NCBI GenBank assembly: GCA_021819435.1
Contig: JAKARB010000003.1
Location: 62,001 to 126,000, forward strand
Source of the DNA: Pseudomonadota bacterium
Lineage (GTDB): Bacteria > Pseudomonadota > Gammaproteobacteria > Burkholderiales > Burkholderiaceae_C
Direction: 5' to 3'
DNA: 64,000 nt
Under the pieces are notes generated by a model. It was given only the letters and a program-made list of their open reading frames with translations. It was not told where the DNA came from and made no database searches. Shown piece by piece: positions 29,774 through 37,658 of the stretch. The position numbers were made by a program, and so were the translations under genes. Each line of letters opens with the position of its first letter. Position 1 is the first letter of the stretch.

Positions 29774-32700
29774 GGGACCTGGACGGGTTCGAGGTTGAAA
29801 GGAGCGGCGGGCGAAGAAGAACGGAAGGGGCGGCGCGCTTGCAGCCAGGCGTGCACACCGGCATAGACCAGCGGCACGAAGAGCAGCGTCGACAGCGTGG
29901 CCGCCATGAGGCCGCCGATGACGGCGCGCCCGAGCGGGGCGTTCTGCTCGCCGCCTTCGCCCAGGCCCAGCGCCATCGGCACCATGCCGATGACCATGGC
30001 CAGCGCCGTCATGAGCACCGGACGCAGCCGGGTGGAACCAGCTTGCAGCGCCGCCGTCAGCGCGGGCACGCCCTCGGCGAGGCGCTGCCGCGCGAAGGAC
30101 ACCACCAGGATGCTGTTGGCCGTGGCCACGCCCACCGTCATGATGGCGCCGGTGAGCGCGGGCACCGACAGCGATGTGCCACTGAGGTAGAGCATCCAGG
30201 CAATGCCACCCAGCGCCGCCGGCAGCCCGCTGAGGATGAGGGCCGCATCCAGCCACGACTGGAAATGCACGACGAGCAGCAGATACACCAGCACCACCGC
30301 CACCGCCAGGCCCGAGAAGAGCGCGCCATGAGCCGTGTTCAAGGTATCGACCTGGCCGCGCACGGTGATCTCGGAGCCCCTCGGCAGCTTGTCGCGCACA
30401 TCGTCGATCAGGCGCTCGATGTCGGCGTAGGTGCCGCCCAGGTCGCGGCCTTCGACGCCCACATGGATGTCGAGCACGTTGGCGATGTTGTAGTGGGAGA
30501 CGTTGCCTTGCAGGCTGATGGGCTTGACCTGAACGAGGCCGCCCAGCACCTGCGGCTCGCGCGCCTGGCCCGCGCCTGACGTGCTGTTCGGCACGTTGAC
30601 AGGCAGGCTCAGCATCGCACCCAGGCTGTCGATCTGCTGCTGAGGCACCTGCACCGCCACGTTGTAGACCGTGCCGTTGACCGGGTTGAGCCAGTAAGTG
30701 GGCGCGGTCTGGAAGCTCGAACTCATCGACACCATCACGTTCTGCGCCACGTCGCGCGCCACCAGCCCCGTCTGGGCCAGCGCGGCGCGGTCCATCTCCA
30801 GCGAGATGGCGCGGCGATTGAAACGCTGGTGCAGGGTCACGTCCACCGCGCCTGGAACCTGGCGCACCTGGTTGATGAGCTCGGTGGCCACGGCCAGGTT
30901 CTCGTCGGTTTTGTTGCCCTGGATCTGGATGTCGATGGGCGCGCTCAACCCGAAATTGAGCGTCTGGCTGACCATGTCGGCGGGCTGGAAGAAAAACTCG
31001 TTGCCAGGGAACCTTTGCGGCAACTCGCGACGCAGGGTTCGGATGTGCTCAGCCACCTTGCGCAAGCCTGGCTGCAGGGTCACCAAGACCTCGGCATCGC
31101 TGCTGTCGAATGTGCCGTTGTTGTTGTAGAGCGTGTTGTAGGGCGAATAGGGACCGCCCACGATGTCGACGATGCCAACCAGCTCATCAGCCGGGATCAG
31201 CTTGCGGATGTGAGCCTCCACCTGGTCGATGAAAACCGGCATCTCCTCGATGCGGGTGCCCAGCGGGGCGCGCACATGCAGGCGGATCTGCCCGGCGTCG
31301 ACCACTGGGAAGAAGTCCCGGCCGAGCACGGCGAACAGGCCGCATGACAACACGGTCAGCAACATGAAGGCAGCGCCCACCCGACGCCTGCGCCGCAACA
31401 AGGCCGCCAGGAACACCGTGTAACCCTGACGGAATCGCTCGAACCAAGCCTCGAACGCCAGGTGGATGCGGCGCAGCGGCCCGGCCTGCCCTCGCGCGCG
31501 CCCGCCCGAGCGCGCCTGATGCCGCATCAAATACATCACCAGCGTGGGCACCAGGGTGCGCGACAGCACATAAGAGGCCAACATCGCGAACACCACGGCC
31601 AGCGCCAGCGGCTTGAAAAGCTGGCCCGCCACGCCAGGCAGGAACAGCATCGGCACGAAGACGATGCAGATGCACAGCGTGGCAACCAAGGCCGGCCCGG
31701 CGATTTCGCGAGCCCCATCGAGGATGGCCTGGACCGGTTCCTTGCCCATGTGCAAGTGGCGCTCGACGTTCTCGATCTCGACCGTGGCATCGTCCACCAA
31801 GATGCCAACGGCCAGCGCCAGCCCACCCAGGCTCATGATGTTGACCGTCTCGCCGATGAGGTGCAGCGTGATCAAAGACACCAGGATGGACAGCGGGATG
31901 GACACCGCGACGATGGCCGTGCTGCGCCAGTTGCCGAGGAAGAGCAACAGCAGAGCCGCCGTCAGGCAACCCGCGATGAGGGCTTCGTGCACGACCGACT
32001 GGATCGCCGCATCGACGAACACCGACTGGTCGGCCAGCGGCGAGACGGTGATGTCTTCGGGCAGGCTCTGGGTGAAGCGCGGCAGGTCTCGGCGTATCTG
32101 CCGGATGATGTCCAGCGTGGACGCCGTGCCGTTCTTGAGCACGGTCATCAAAAGCCCCCGCTCGCCATCGCGGCGCACCACCGTTGTCTGGGCCTGGAAG
32201 CCATCCTTGACCTGGGCAACGTCACGCACGAACACCGTGTTGCCGTTGACCGTGGTGATGGGGATGTCGCCCAGCCCCTGCATGGTGGCGGGCGACCCGT
32301 TGAGCTGAACACTCACTTCCTGCGCGCCGATCTTGGCCGAGCCGGAAGGCAGCGTCAGGTTCTGCACATTCAAGGCATTGACCACGTCAACCGCAGTCAG
32401 GCCACGGGCCGCCAGAGCCGGGCCATCGAGGTCAACAGACACCTGTCGAAAGCGCCCGCCATAAGGCGCCGTCACCGCCACACCCGGCACGGTGATGAGC
32501 TTGGTGCGCAGGACGTTGAAGGCCTGCTCGTTGAGCTCCTGCTCGCTGCGGATCGGGCTGCTGATGCCCAACTGCAAGATGGGCAGGTCGGTGGCGCTGT
32601 ACTTGATGATGGTGGGCGGGGTCGCGCCCGCTGGCAGCGAACGCAGGGCGGCCTGTGTGCTGGAGACCACCTGCGCGATCGCCGTGGCCTGGTCCACCTG

Positions 32701-32994
32701 GGGCTGGAAGAACACCTTGATGATGCCCAGGCCGGCCATGGTCTGCGACTCGGTGTGTTCCATGTCGCTGACCGCGTTGGCCAGGTTGCGCTCGATCGGC
32801 GTGATGATGCGGTCGGTCATCTCCTTGGCGTTCAGGCCGTTGTAGCTCATCAGGATGGCCACGACCGGCACATCGATCTTCGGGAAGACATCGACCGGTG
32901 CCTTGCGCAACAGCAAGGGCGCGGCCAGCAGGATCAACAAGGCCCCGACGAGGAAGGTGTAGGGGCGCCGCAGGGCGACTTGGACGATCCACAT
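29770..32994 (-). CDS. RND efflux transporter permease
   Basis: 1074 aa; TYPICAL AcrB-family motifs e.g. GGLALAVGILVDDATVEIENVERH and ALTGAIMTVGVATANSILVVSFA. Confidence 0.95.
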   Translation of the reverse strand: MWIVQVALRRPYTFLVGALLILLAAPLLLRKAPVDVFPKIDVPVVAILMSYNGLNAKEMTDRIITPIERNLANAVSDMEHTESQTMAGLGIIKVFFQPQVDQATAIAQVVSSTQAALRSLPAGATPPTIIKYSATDLPILQLGISSPIRSEQELNEQAFNVLRTKLITVPGVAVTAPYGGRFRQVSVDLDGPALAARGLTAVDVVNALNVQNLTLPSGSAKIGAQEVSVQLNGSPATMQGLGDIPITTVNGNTVFVRDVAQVKDGFQAQTTVVRRDGERGLLMTVLKNGTASTLDIIRQIRRDLPRFTQSLPEDITVSPLADQSVFVDAAIQSVVHEALIAGCLTAALLLLFLGNWRSTAIVAVSIPLSILVSLITLHLIGETVNIMSLGGLALAVGILVDDATVEIENVERHLHMGKEPVQAILDGAREIAGPALVATLCICIVFVPMLFLPGVAGQLFKPLALAVVFAMLASYVLSRTLVPTLVMYLMRHQARSGGRARGQAGPLRRIHLAFEAWFERFRQGYTVFLAALLRRRRRVGAAFMLLTVLSCGLFAVLGRDFFPVVDAGQIRLHVRAPLGTRIEEMPVFIDQVEAHIRKLIPADELVGIVDIVGGPYSPYNTLYNNNGTFDSSDAEVLVTLQPGLRKVAEHIRTLRRELPQRFPGNEFFFQPADMVSQTLNFGLSAPIDIQIQGNKTDENLAVATELINQVRQVPGAVDVTLHQRFNRRAISLEMDRAALAQTGLVARDVAQNVMVSMSSSFQTAPTYWLNPVNGTVYNVAVQVPQQQIDSLGAMLSLPVNVPNSTSGAGQAREPQVLGGLVQVKPISLQGNVSHYNIANVLDIHVGVEGRDLGGTYADIERLIDDVRDKLPRGSEITVRGQVDTLNTAHGALFSGLAVAVVLVYLLLVVHFQSWLDAALILSGLPAALGGIAWMLYLSGTSLSVPALTGAIMTVGVATANSILVVSFARQRLAEGVPALTAALQAGSTRLRPVLMTALAMVIGMVPMALGLGEGGEQNAPLGRAVIGGLMAATLSTLLFVPLVYAGVHAWLQARRPFRSSSPAAPFNLEPVQVP

Positions 32995-33010
32995 GGCCGC
33001 GCGCTCCGGG

Positions 33011-33760
33011 TCACTTCGCCGCGAAGCAGTAGAAGTAACCGGCGCCGCCCGTGCTCACCAGCTTGGGCTGGCTGCAGCCACGGCTGGCGTGGGCCGAGTT
33101 CCACGACAGCGCGGTGTGCACACCCCCCGTGCGGTCGAAGTGGCCCACCTGCACGGCGCCGTCTTCGGCGCTGCTCGTGTAGTTCTTGCACGTGCGATCG
33201 GAGGTGTCGTTGACGAAGGCGCGGCCATCGGGCTGCGAGCCGGTCAGGATGTCGTGCTCGTTGGGTGTGTCGCCAGCGCGCTTGACGGGCTGCCCCTGCT
33301 CGGTGAGCGCCGTGGCCCAGTTGATGGCGTTGCCGATTCGTGCATCTTCGAGGTTGTCGCCATGCAGGTGGGCCACATCGCGCGCGATCAACGCACCCTT
33401 GACATTGAACCAGGGGCCGGTGCCGATGCGGTCGCGGGCATTGATGGCGGGCTTGCCATCCCACGACTGGGTGCTCAGGTAGGCGCGCCAGGTGCGGTTG
33501 CCCGCACCCACCGCCGCAGCCAGCTTCTGGCAGTGCGCATCGGCGCCTGCAAGACCACCCAGGTCGGCGCCCTTGCCCGAGCCCACGCTGGTCACGAAGA
33601 AGCTGAACGGGCCGGTCTCGCGGTTGGCCGGCAAAGGCGCCGTGGCCACCGGTGCCGACTGGGCCAAAGCAGTGGTGCTCACCACCAGGGCGCTCATCAA
33701 AGTGCCCATCAAGGCGCTCATGCGGCCGGTGAGCACAGGGGAAACGAAATGAACTCTCAT
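33011..33760 (-). CDS. secreted lectin-like / endostatin-fold-like protein
   Basis: Signal peptide; FFVTSVGSGKGADLGGLAGADAHCQKLAAAVGAGNRTWRAYLSTQ...DRTCKNYTSSAEDGAVQVGHFDR; start at ATG 33760. Confidence 0.7.
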   Translation of the reverse strand: MRVHFVSPVLTGRMSALMGTLMSALVVSTTALAQSAPVATAPLPANRETGPFSFFVTSVGSGKGADLGGLAGADAHCQKLAAAVGAGNRTWRAYLSTQSWDGKPAINARDRIGTGPWFNVKGALIARDVAHLHGDNLEDARIGNAINWATALTEQGQPVKRAGDTPNEHDILTGSQPDGRAFVNDTSDRTCKNYTSSAEDGAVQVGHFDRTGGVHTALSWNSAHASRGCSQPKLVSTGGAGYFYCFAAK

Positions 33761-33767
33761 GGCGTCA

Positions 33768-34244
33768 TCAGTCCTTCTTGCGGAAATCGTCGTGGCAGGC
33801 CTTGCAGGTGCCTTGCAGCTTGCCCAGTTGGGCCTTGATCTGGGCGACATCGCCCAGGGCGGCAACGCGGGCGAGCTCGTTGGCTTCCTTGTTGAAGGCG
33901 GCGGCCACTTCACCAGCCTTCTTGTCGGTGAAGAGCTCCGGTTTGACGGCGGTTTCCTTCCAGCCCTTGCCGGTTTCAGTGCCAGGCGCGAAGAGCGCGC
34001 CCAGGCCTGAATTGGCCAGCGCCGCGATGGTGTTGGCGGCCTTGATGACGTCTTCCTTGTTGTAGGTGCCTTCAATGTTGGCCTTGACGCGGCCCGTGTT
34101 CCAGGCGATGACCTGGTAGGCCGACTGGCGCCACTTGATCAGTTGCTCGGGCTTGGGGGCCTGCTGCGCCTGGACGGACTGAGCAGCCACCAGGGTGGCC
34201 AGGGCCAGGCCGATGATGGCGCCGATGCGGGTGCTTGATTTCAT
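33768..34244 (-). CDS. cytochrome c' family protein
   Basis: Signal peptide; C-terminal CKACHDDFRKKD heme motif; start at ATG 34244. Confidence 0.9.
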   Translation of the reverse strand: MKSSTRIGAIIGLALATLVAAQSVQAQQAPKPEQLIKWRQSAYQVIAWNTGRVKANIEGTYNKEDVIKAANTIAALANSGLGALFAPGTETGKGWKETAVKPELFTDKKAGEVAAAFNKEANELARVAALGDVAQIKAQLGKLQGTCKACHDDFRKKD

Positions 34245-34290
34245 GGTCTTCCTTGTGGTGGGTTGAGGATGAACTCGTGGGTGCAAAAAA

Positions 34291-34890
34291 TCAGGACTTG
34301 CGCGCCTTGCCGGCGCCAAGCTGCTGAACGATTTCCAGCGCCTTCTGCACATTGGCATCGGGCGCGACACCACCCACCGTTGCGGCGACACGGCCATCCG
34401 GTGTGACGATGAAGGTGGTGCGGTCGGTGCGGGCGTGGTCGATCTCGACGCCGCGTGTGTCCTTGCGGCCGGCCGGGATCTCGGTGATCGGCAAGTCGAA
34501 CGCGCGGGCCACTTTGCCGTCGGCATCCGAGGCCACCGGGATCTTGCCGGCGCAGAACTGCGGGTCGGCAGAGAACTCGTTGAGGCGGGCGATGCTGTCG
34601 AGCGAGACCCCGATGATCGTGGCGCCAGCGGCGGCGAACTTCTCTGCGTTTTCGGCGAACAGGTGGGCCTGCACGTTGCAACCGTTGGTGAAAGCCGATG
34701 GGTAGAAATAGACGACGACCGGCCCCTTCTTGAGCGCGTCCTTCAAGGCGTAACTGAAGGGCTTGCCGGCCTGCGAGGCTTGCAGCTTGAAATCGGGGGC
34801 GGCATCGCCCTCTTTGAGCGCGGCCTGGGCCGGCAGGGCCAGCCAGGCGGCAGACAGCGCGAGGGCTGCGGCGGTGAAGGTCGTTTTCAT
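34291..34890 (-). CDS. exported peroxiredoxin (AhpC/TSA-Bcp-like)
   Basis: Signal peptide; EGDAAPDFKLQAS; VVVYFYPSAFTNGCNVQAHLFAENAEKFAAAGATIIGVSLD. Confidence 0.9.
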   Translation of the reverse strand: MKTTFTAAALALSAAWLALPAQAALKEGDAAPDFKLQASQAGKPFSYALKDALKKGPVVVYFYPSAFTNGCNVQAHLFAENAEKFAAAGATIIGVSLDSIARLNEFSADPQFCAGKIPVASDADGKVARAFDLPITEIPAGRKDTRGVEIDHARTDRTTFIVTPDGRVAATVGGVAPDANVQKALEIVQQLGAGKARKS

Positions 34891-34951
34891 GTGGGTGAGT
34901 CCGGTTTGAACGAAATGAGGGAACAACGTTTTGTGAGGGGCATCAAGCGGC

Positions 34952-35668
34952 CTACAGGCCGGAGAGGTGCGTGGCCAAGGCTTCGATCTCGGCATCGGTG
35001 AGGGCATGCGTGACCAGGTTCATGACTTGCCCGGCGCTGTTGCGGCGATCACCGCTGCGCCAGTCGCGCAACTGCTTGTCGAGGTAACGCCACTCTTGCC
35101 CGCCAATCCTGGGCGCCAGCGCTTGGTCTCGTCCTCCCCGCCCATCTGTGCCATGGCAGCTTGCACAAGACACCACGCCACGCGCGGCATCGCCTTGTTC
35201 ATACAAAGCCCGGCCGATGGCGCTCACGTCCTTCGGATCACCTTTCATGGCAGGCAGGCCGGAGAAGTACGCCGCGATGTCGGCCGCGTCTTCGTCGGTG
35301 ATGCTGCGCGCCATGATGGCCATCTGGTCATGCTTGCGGTCGCCCGAGCGGAAGTCCCTGATCTGCTTGAGGAAGTAAGAGGCATCTTGTCCCGCCAGGC
35401 GAGCGAACTTGCCTTCTGGTCCGTTGCTGTGCCCCTGGCCCTGTCCGTCGACGCCATGGCATTCGATGCAGCGCTCCGAATCGGCTTTCTCCCGCCCCAG
35501 CGCCGCATCGCCCTGCCCAGCGGGCGCGGGCCTTGGCACCGGGGCGGCAGACTTGGTGGCGGCGGTGCGGCCCTTGTTGGCAACGCCCGCCATCGCCCAC
35601 GACGACAGCAGCAGCAACGTGATCAGCACCACGCCCTGAATCGCGCTCTTCACAGCTCGTTCCTTCAC
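34952..35668 (-). CDS. di-heme cytochrome c (c4-like)
   Basis: Two CxxCH motifs (CIECHGVDG, CASCHGTDG); TM/signal segment. Start uncertain (GTG 35668 or 35653). Confidence 0.88.
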   Translation of the reverse strand: MKERAVKSAIQGVVLITLLLLSSWAMAGVANKGRTAATKSAAPVPRPAPAGQGDAALGREKADSERCIECHGVDGQGQGHSNGPEGKFARLAGQDASYFLKQIRDFRSGDRKHDQMAIMARSITDEDAADIAAYFSGLPAMKGDPKDVSAIGRALYEQGDAARGVVSCASCHGTDGRGGRDQALAPRIGGQEWRYLDKQLRDWRSGDRRNSAGQVMNLVTHALTDAEIEALATHLSGL

Positions 35669-35673
35669 GCGAA

Positions 35674-36054
35674 TCAGGATTGTTTGTAGAAGGTGTGGCA
35701 AGCACGACAGGTTCGAGCCAGCTCCGTGGCCGAGTCCGATGCGCCCTCGAAGTCCTTGGCACCGACCTGATCGCGGATCTTCTTGGTCAGCGTCAGGCTC
35801 TTGCGCGACAGCTCCAGGCCATCAGGCGCGTCGGGCTTGGCCTGGTAATGGCCTTCAACGACCTTGAACAACTCATGCAGTTCCTCGGCATCCTTGATCG
35901 ATGCAGGGGCATCGCGCAGGGCGATGCTGGAAGCCATGCTCTTGTTGACGTCCTCCACGTTTTGCATCAGCTCCATGTCCAGCACCGCATTGGCGGCATG
36001 GGCGAAACCGATGGCCAGGAAAAGCCCCCCCAGGGGGATGAACAGCTTTCGCAT
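35674..36054 (-). CDS. small c-type cytochrome (c'-like)
   Basis: Signal peptide; ARTCRACHTFYKQS; start at ATG 36054. Confidence 0.82.
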   Translation of the reverse strand: MRKLFIPLGGLFLAIGFAHAANAVLDMELMQNVEDVNKSMASSIALRDAPASIKDAEELHELFKVVEGHYQAKPDAPDGLELSRKSLTLTKKIRDQVGAKDFEGASDSATELARTCRACHTFYKQS

Positions 36055-36141
36055 GCGAATCACACTCTCTCCGGCGGGCTCGTTGGGCCCGCTTCTTTGT
36101 TTCAAGGGTGGCGACAACCCGCGTTGCCACCACCCTCGTCA

Positions 36142-37611
36142 TCAGGCCAGGATGTCCTTGATGACCTTGCCGTAAACCACCGTCGGTCGCTCGGAGCGAC
36201 CGTTGTGGATGAAGGTGGTTTTGAGGTGGTCCAGGCCCATCAGGTGCAGCACCGTGGCGTGCAGGTCATAGGTGTCAACCGACTTTTCCTTGTCGGCCAC
36301 TTGCAGGCCAATGTCGTCGGTCTCGCCGTAGGTGAAGCCGGCCTTCAGGCCGCCACCGGCCAGCCACTGCGTGTAGCCCCAGGGGTTGTGGTCGCGGCCG
36401 CTGCCTGACTCACCCCACGATGTGCGCGAGAACTCCGATGTCCACACCACCAGGGTGCTTTCCAGCAGGCCACGCTCCTTGAGGTCGTGCAGCAAACCGG
36501 CAATCGGCTTGTCGACCATGCGTGCCATGACGGCGTGGTTCTGGTCCAGCTCGCTGTGCGCGTCCCAGCTCTGGCGGTCGATCTCCGCGCCTTCGGGGAA
36601 GCCGGAGACCACCTGCACGAAGCGCACACCGTTTTCAACCAAGCGACGTGCGCGCAGCAGCACCTCGCCATAGCTCTGGCTGGTCTTGTCGTTCAAGCCA
36701 TAGAGTTCCTTGGTCGCGGCCGACTCGTTGCTGATGTCGACGGCCTTGGGCGCGGCGGCCTGCATGCGATCGGCCAGTTCGTAAGACTGCAGGCGGGCCT
36801 TCAGCTCGGAGTCGCTGGGATAGCGGTCGGCACCGATGTTGTTCAGGCGCTTGAGCAGGTCCAGCGATGCGCGTTGCTGGGTGGCGCTGCGCAAGTCAGG
36901 TCGATTGAGATAGAGGATGGGGTTCGGCCCCGGACGGAAAGCGGTGCCTTGGTACACAGCAGGCAGGAAGCCTGCCGACCAGTTGACCGAGCCAGCCTGC
37001 GGTTCGCGGTCACCGTTGTAGAGCACCACGTACGAAGGCAGGTCGGGGTTGTTCGAGCCCAGCGCGTAGTTGATCCATGCGCCCAGCGACGGACGGCCCG
37101 GGTTCAGGTCACCGGTGTTGAGCTTGAGGATCGAGATGTCGTGGGTGGCGCCCACGGTCGTGCTCGACTTGATGAAGGTCAGCTTGTCGGCGTGTTGGGC
37201 CAGGTTGGGCAGCAGGTTGGAGAACCAGGCACCGCTTTCGCCATGTTGCTTCCAGGTGCGCTCCTTGGAGGCGTAAAGCTTGCCCACACCGCCTTGTGTG
37301 CTGGTCTTGATGCCCTTGAGGAAGGACGCGGGCACCGGTTGGCCCGCCAGGCGCTCCAGCTCGGGCTTGTAGTCGTACAGGTCGAGCGTGGAAGGAGCAC
37401 CGTTCTGATGCAGCCAGATGACCGACTTGATCTTGCCAGGGAAGTGCGGGGCCTTGGGAGCCAGCGGGTCCACCAGGCTGGCCGACCCAGCCAGTTCGGC
37501 AGCCGTCACAGCGTTGATGGAGCCGATGCCAGGCAGGAAGCCGCCCAGTGCGGCGCCACCCAGACCCAGCCCAGCCTGGCGCAGGAAGGCGCGACGTTGA
37601 TCGATGCTCAT
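36142..37611 (-). CDS. DUF1501 family protein, Tat signal
   Basis: QRRAFLRQAGLG twin-Arg; SVIWLHQNGAPSTLDLYDYKPEL; VVWTSEFSRTSWGESGSGRDHNPWGYTQWLAGGGLKAGFTYGETDD. Confidence 0.9.
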   Translation of the reverse strand: MSIDQRRAFLRQAGLGLGGAALGGFLPGIGSINAVTAAELAGSASLVDPLAPKAPHFPGKIKSVIWLHQNGAPSTLDLYDYKPELERLAGQPVPASFLKGIKTSTQGGVGKLYASKERTWKQHGESGAWFSNLLPNLAQHADKLTFIKSSTTVGATHDISILKLNTGDLNPGRPSLGAWINYALGSNNPDLPSYVVLYNGDREPQAGSVNWSAGFLPAVYQGTAFRPGPNPILYLNRPDLRSATQQRASLDLLKRLNNIGADRYPSDSELKARLQSYELADRMQAAAPKAVDISNESAATKELYGLNDKTSQSYGEVLLRARRLVENGVRFVQVVSGFPEGAEIDRQSWDAHSELDQNHAVMARMVDKPIAGLLHDLKERGLLESTLVVWTSEFSRTSWGESGSGRDHNPWGYTQWLAGGGLKAGFTYGETDDIGLQVADKEKSVDTYDLHATVLHLMGLDHLKTTFIHNGRSERPTVVYGKVIKDILA

Positions 37612-37658
37612 GTTGATTCCTTGTTTTGAAAATGAAAGGTTCGATTCACAGGCTTCGG

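Noticed and set aside
31462-33213. 583-aa plus-strand ORF opposite the RND permease
   Set aside because: Antisense shadow ORF; no recognisable family motifs
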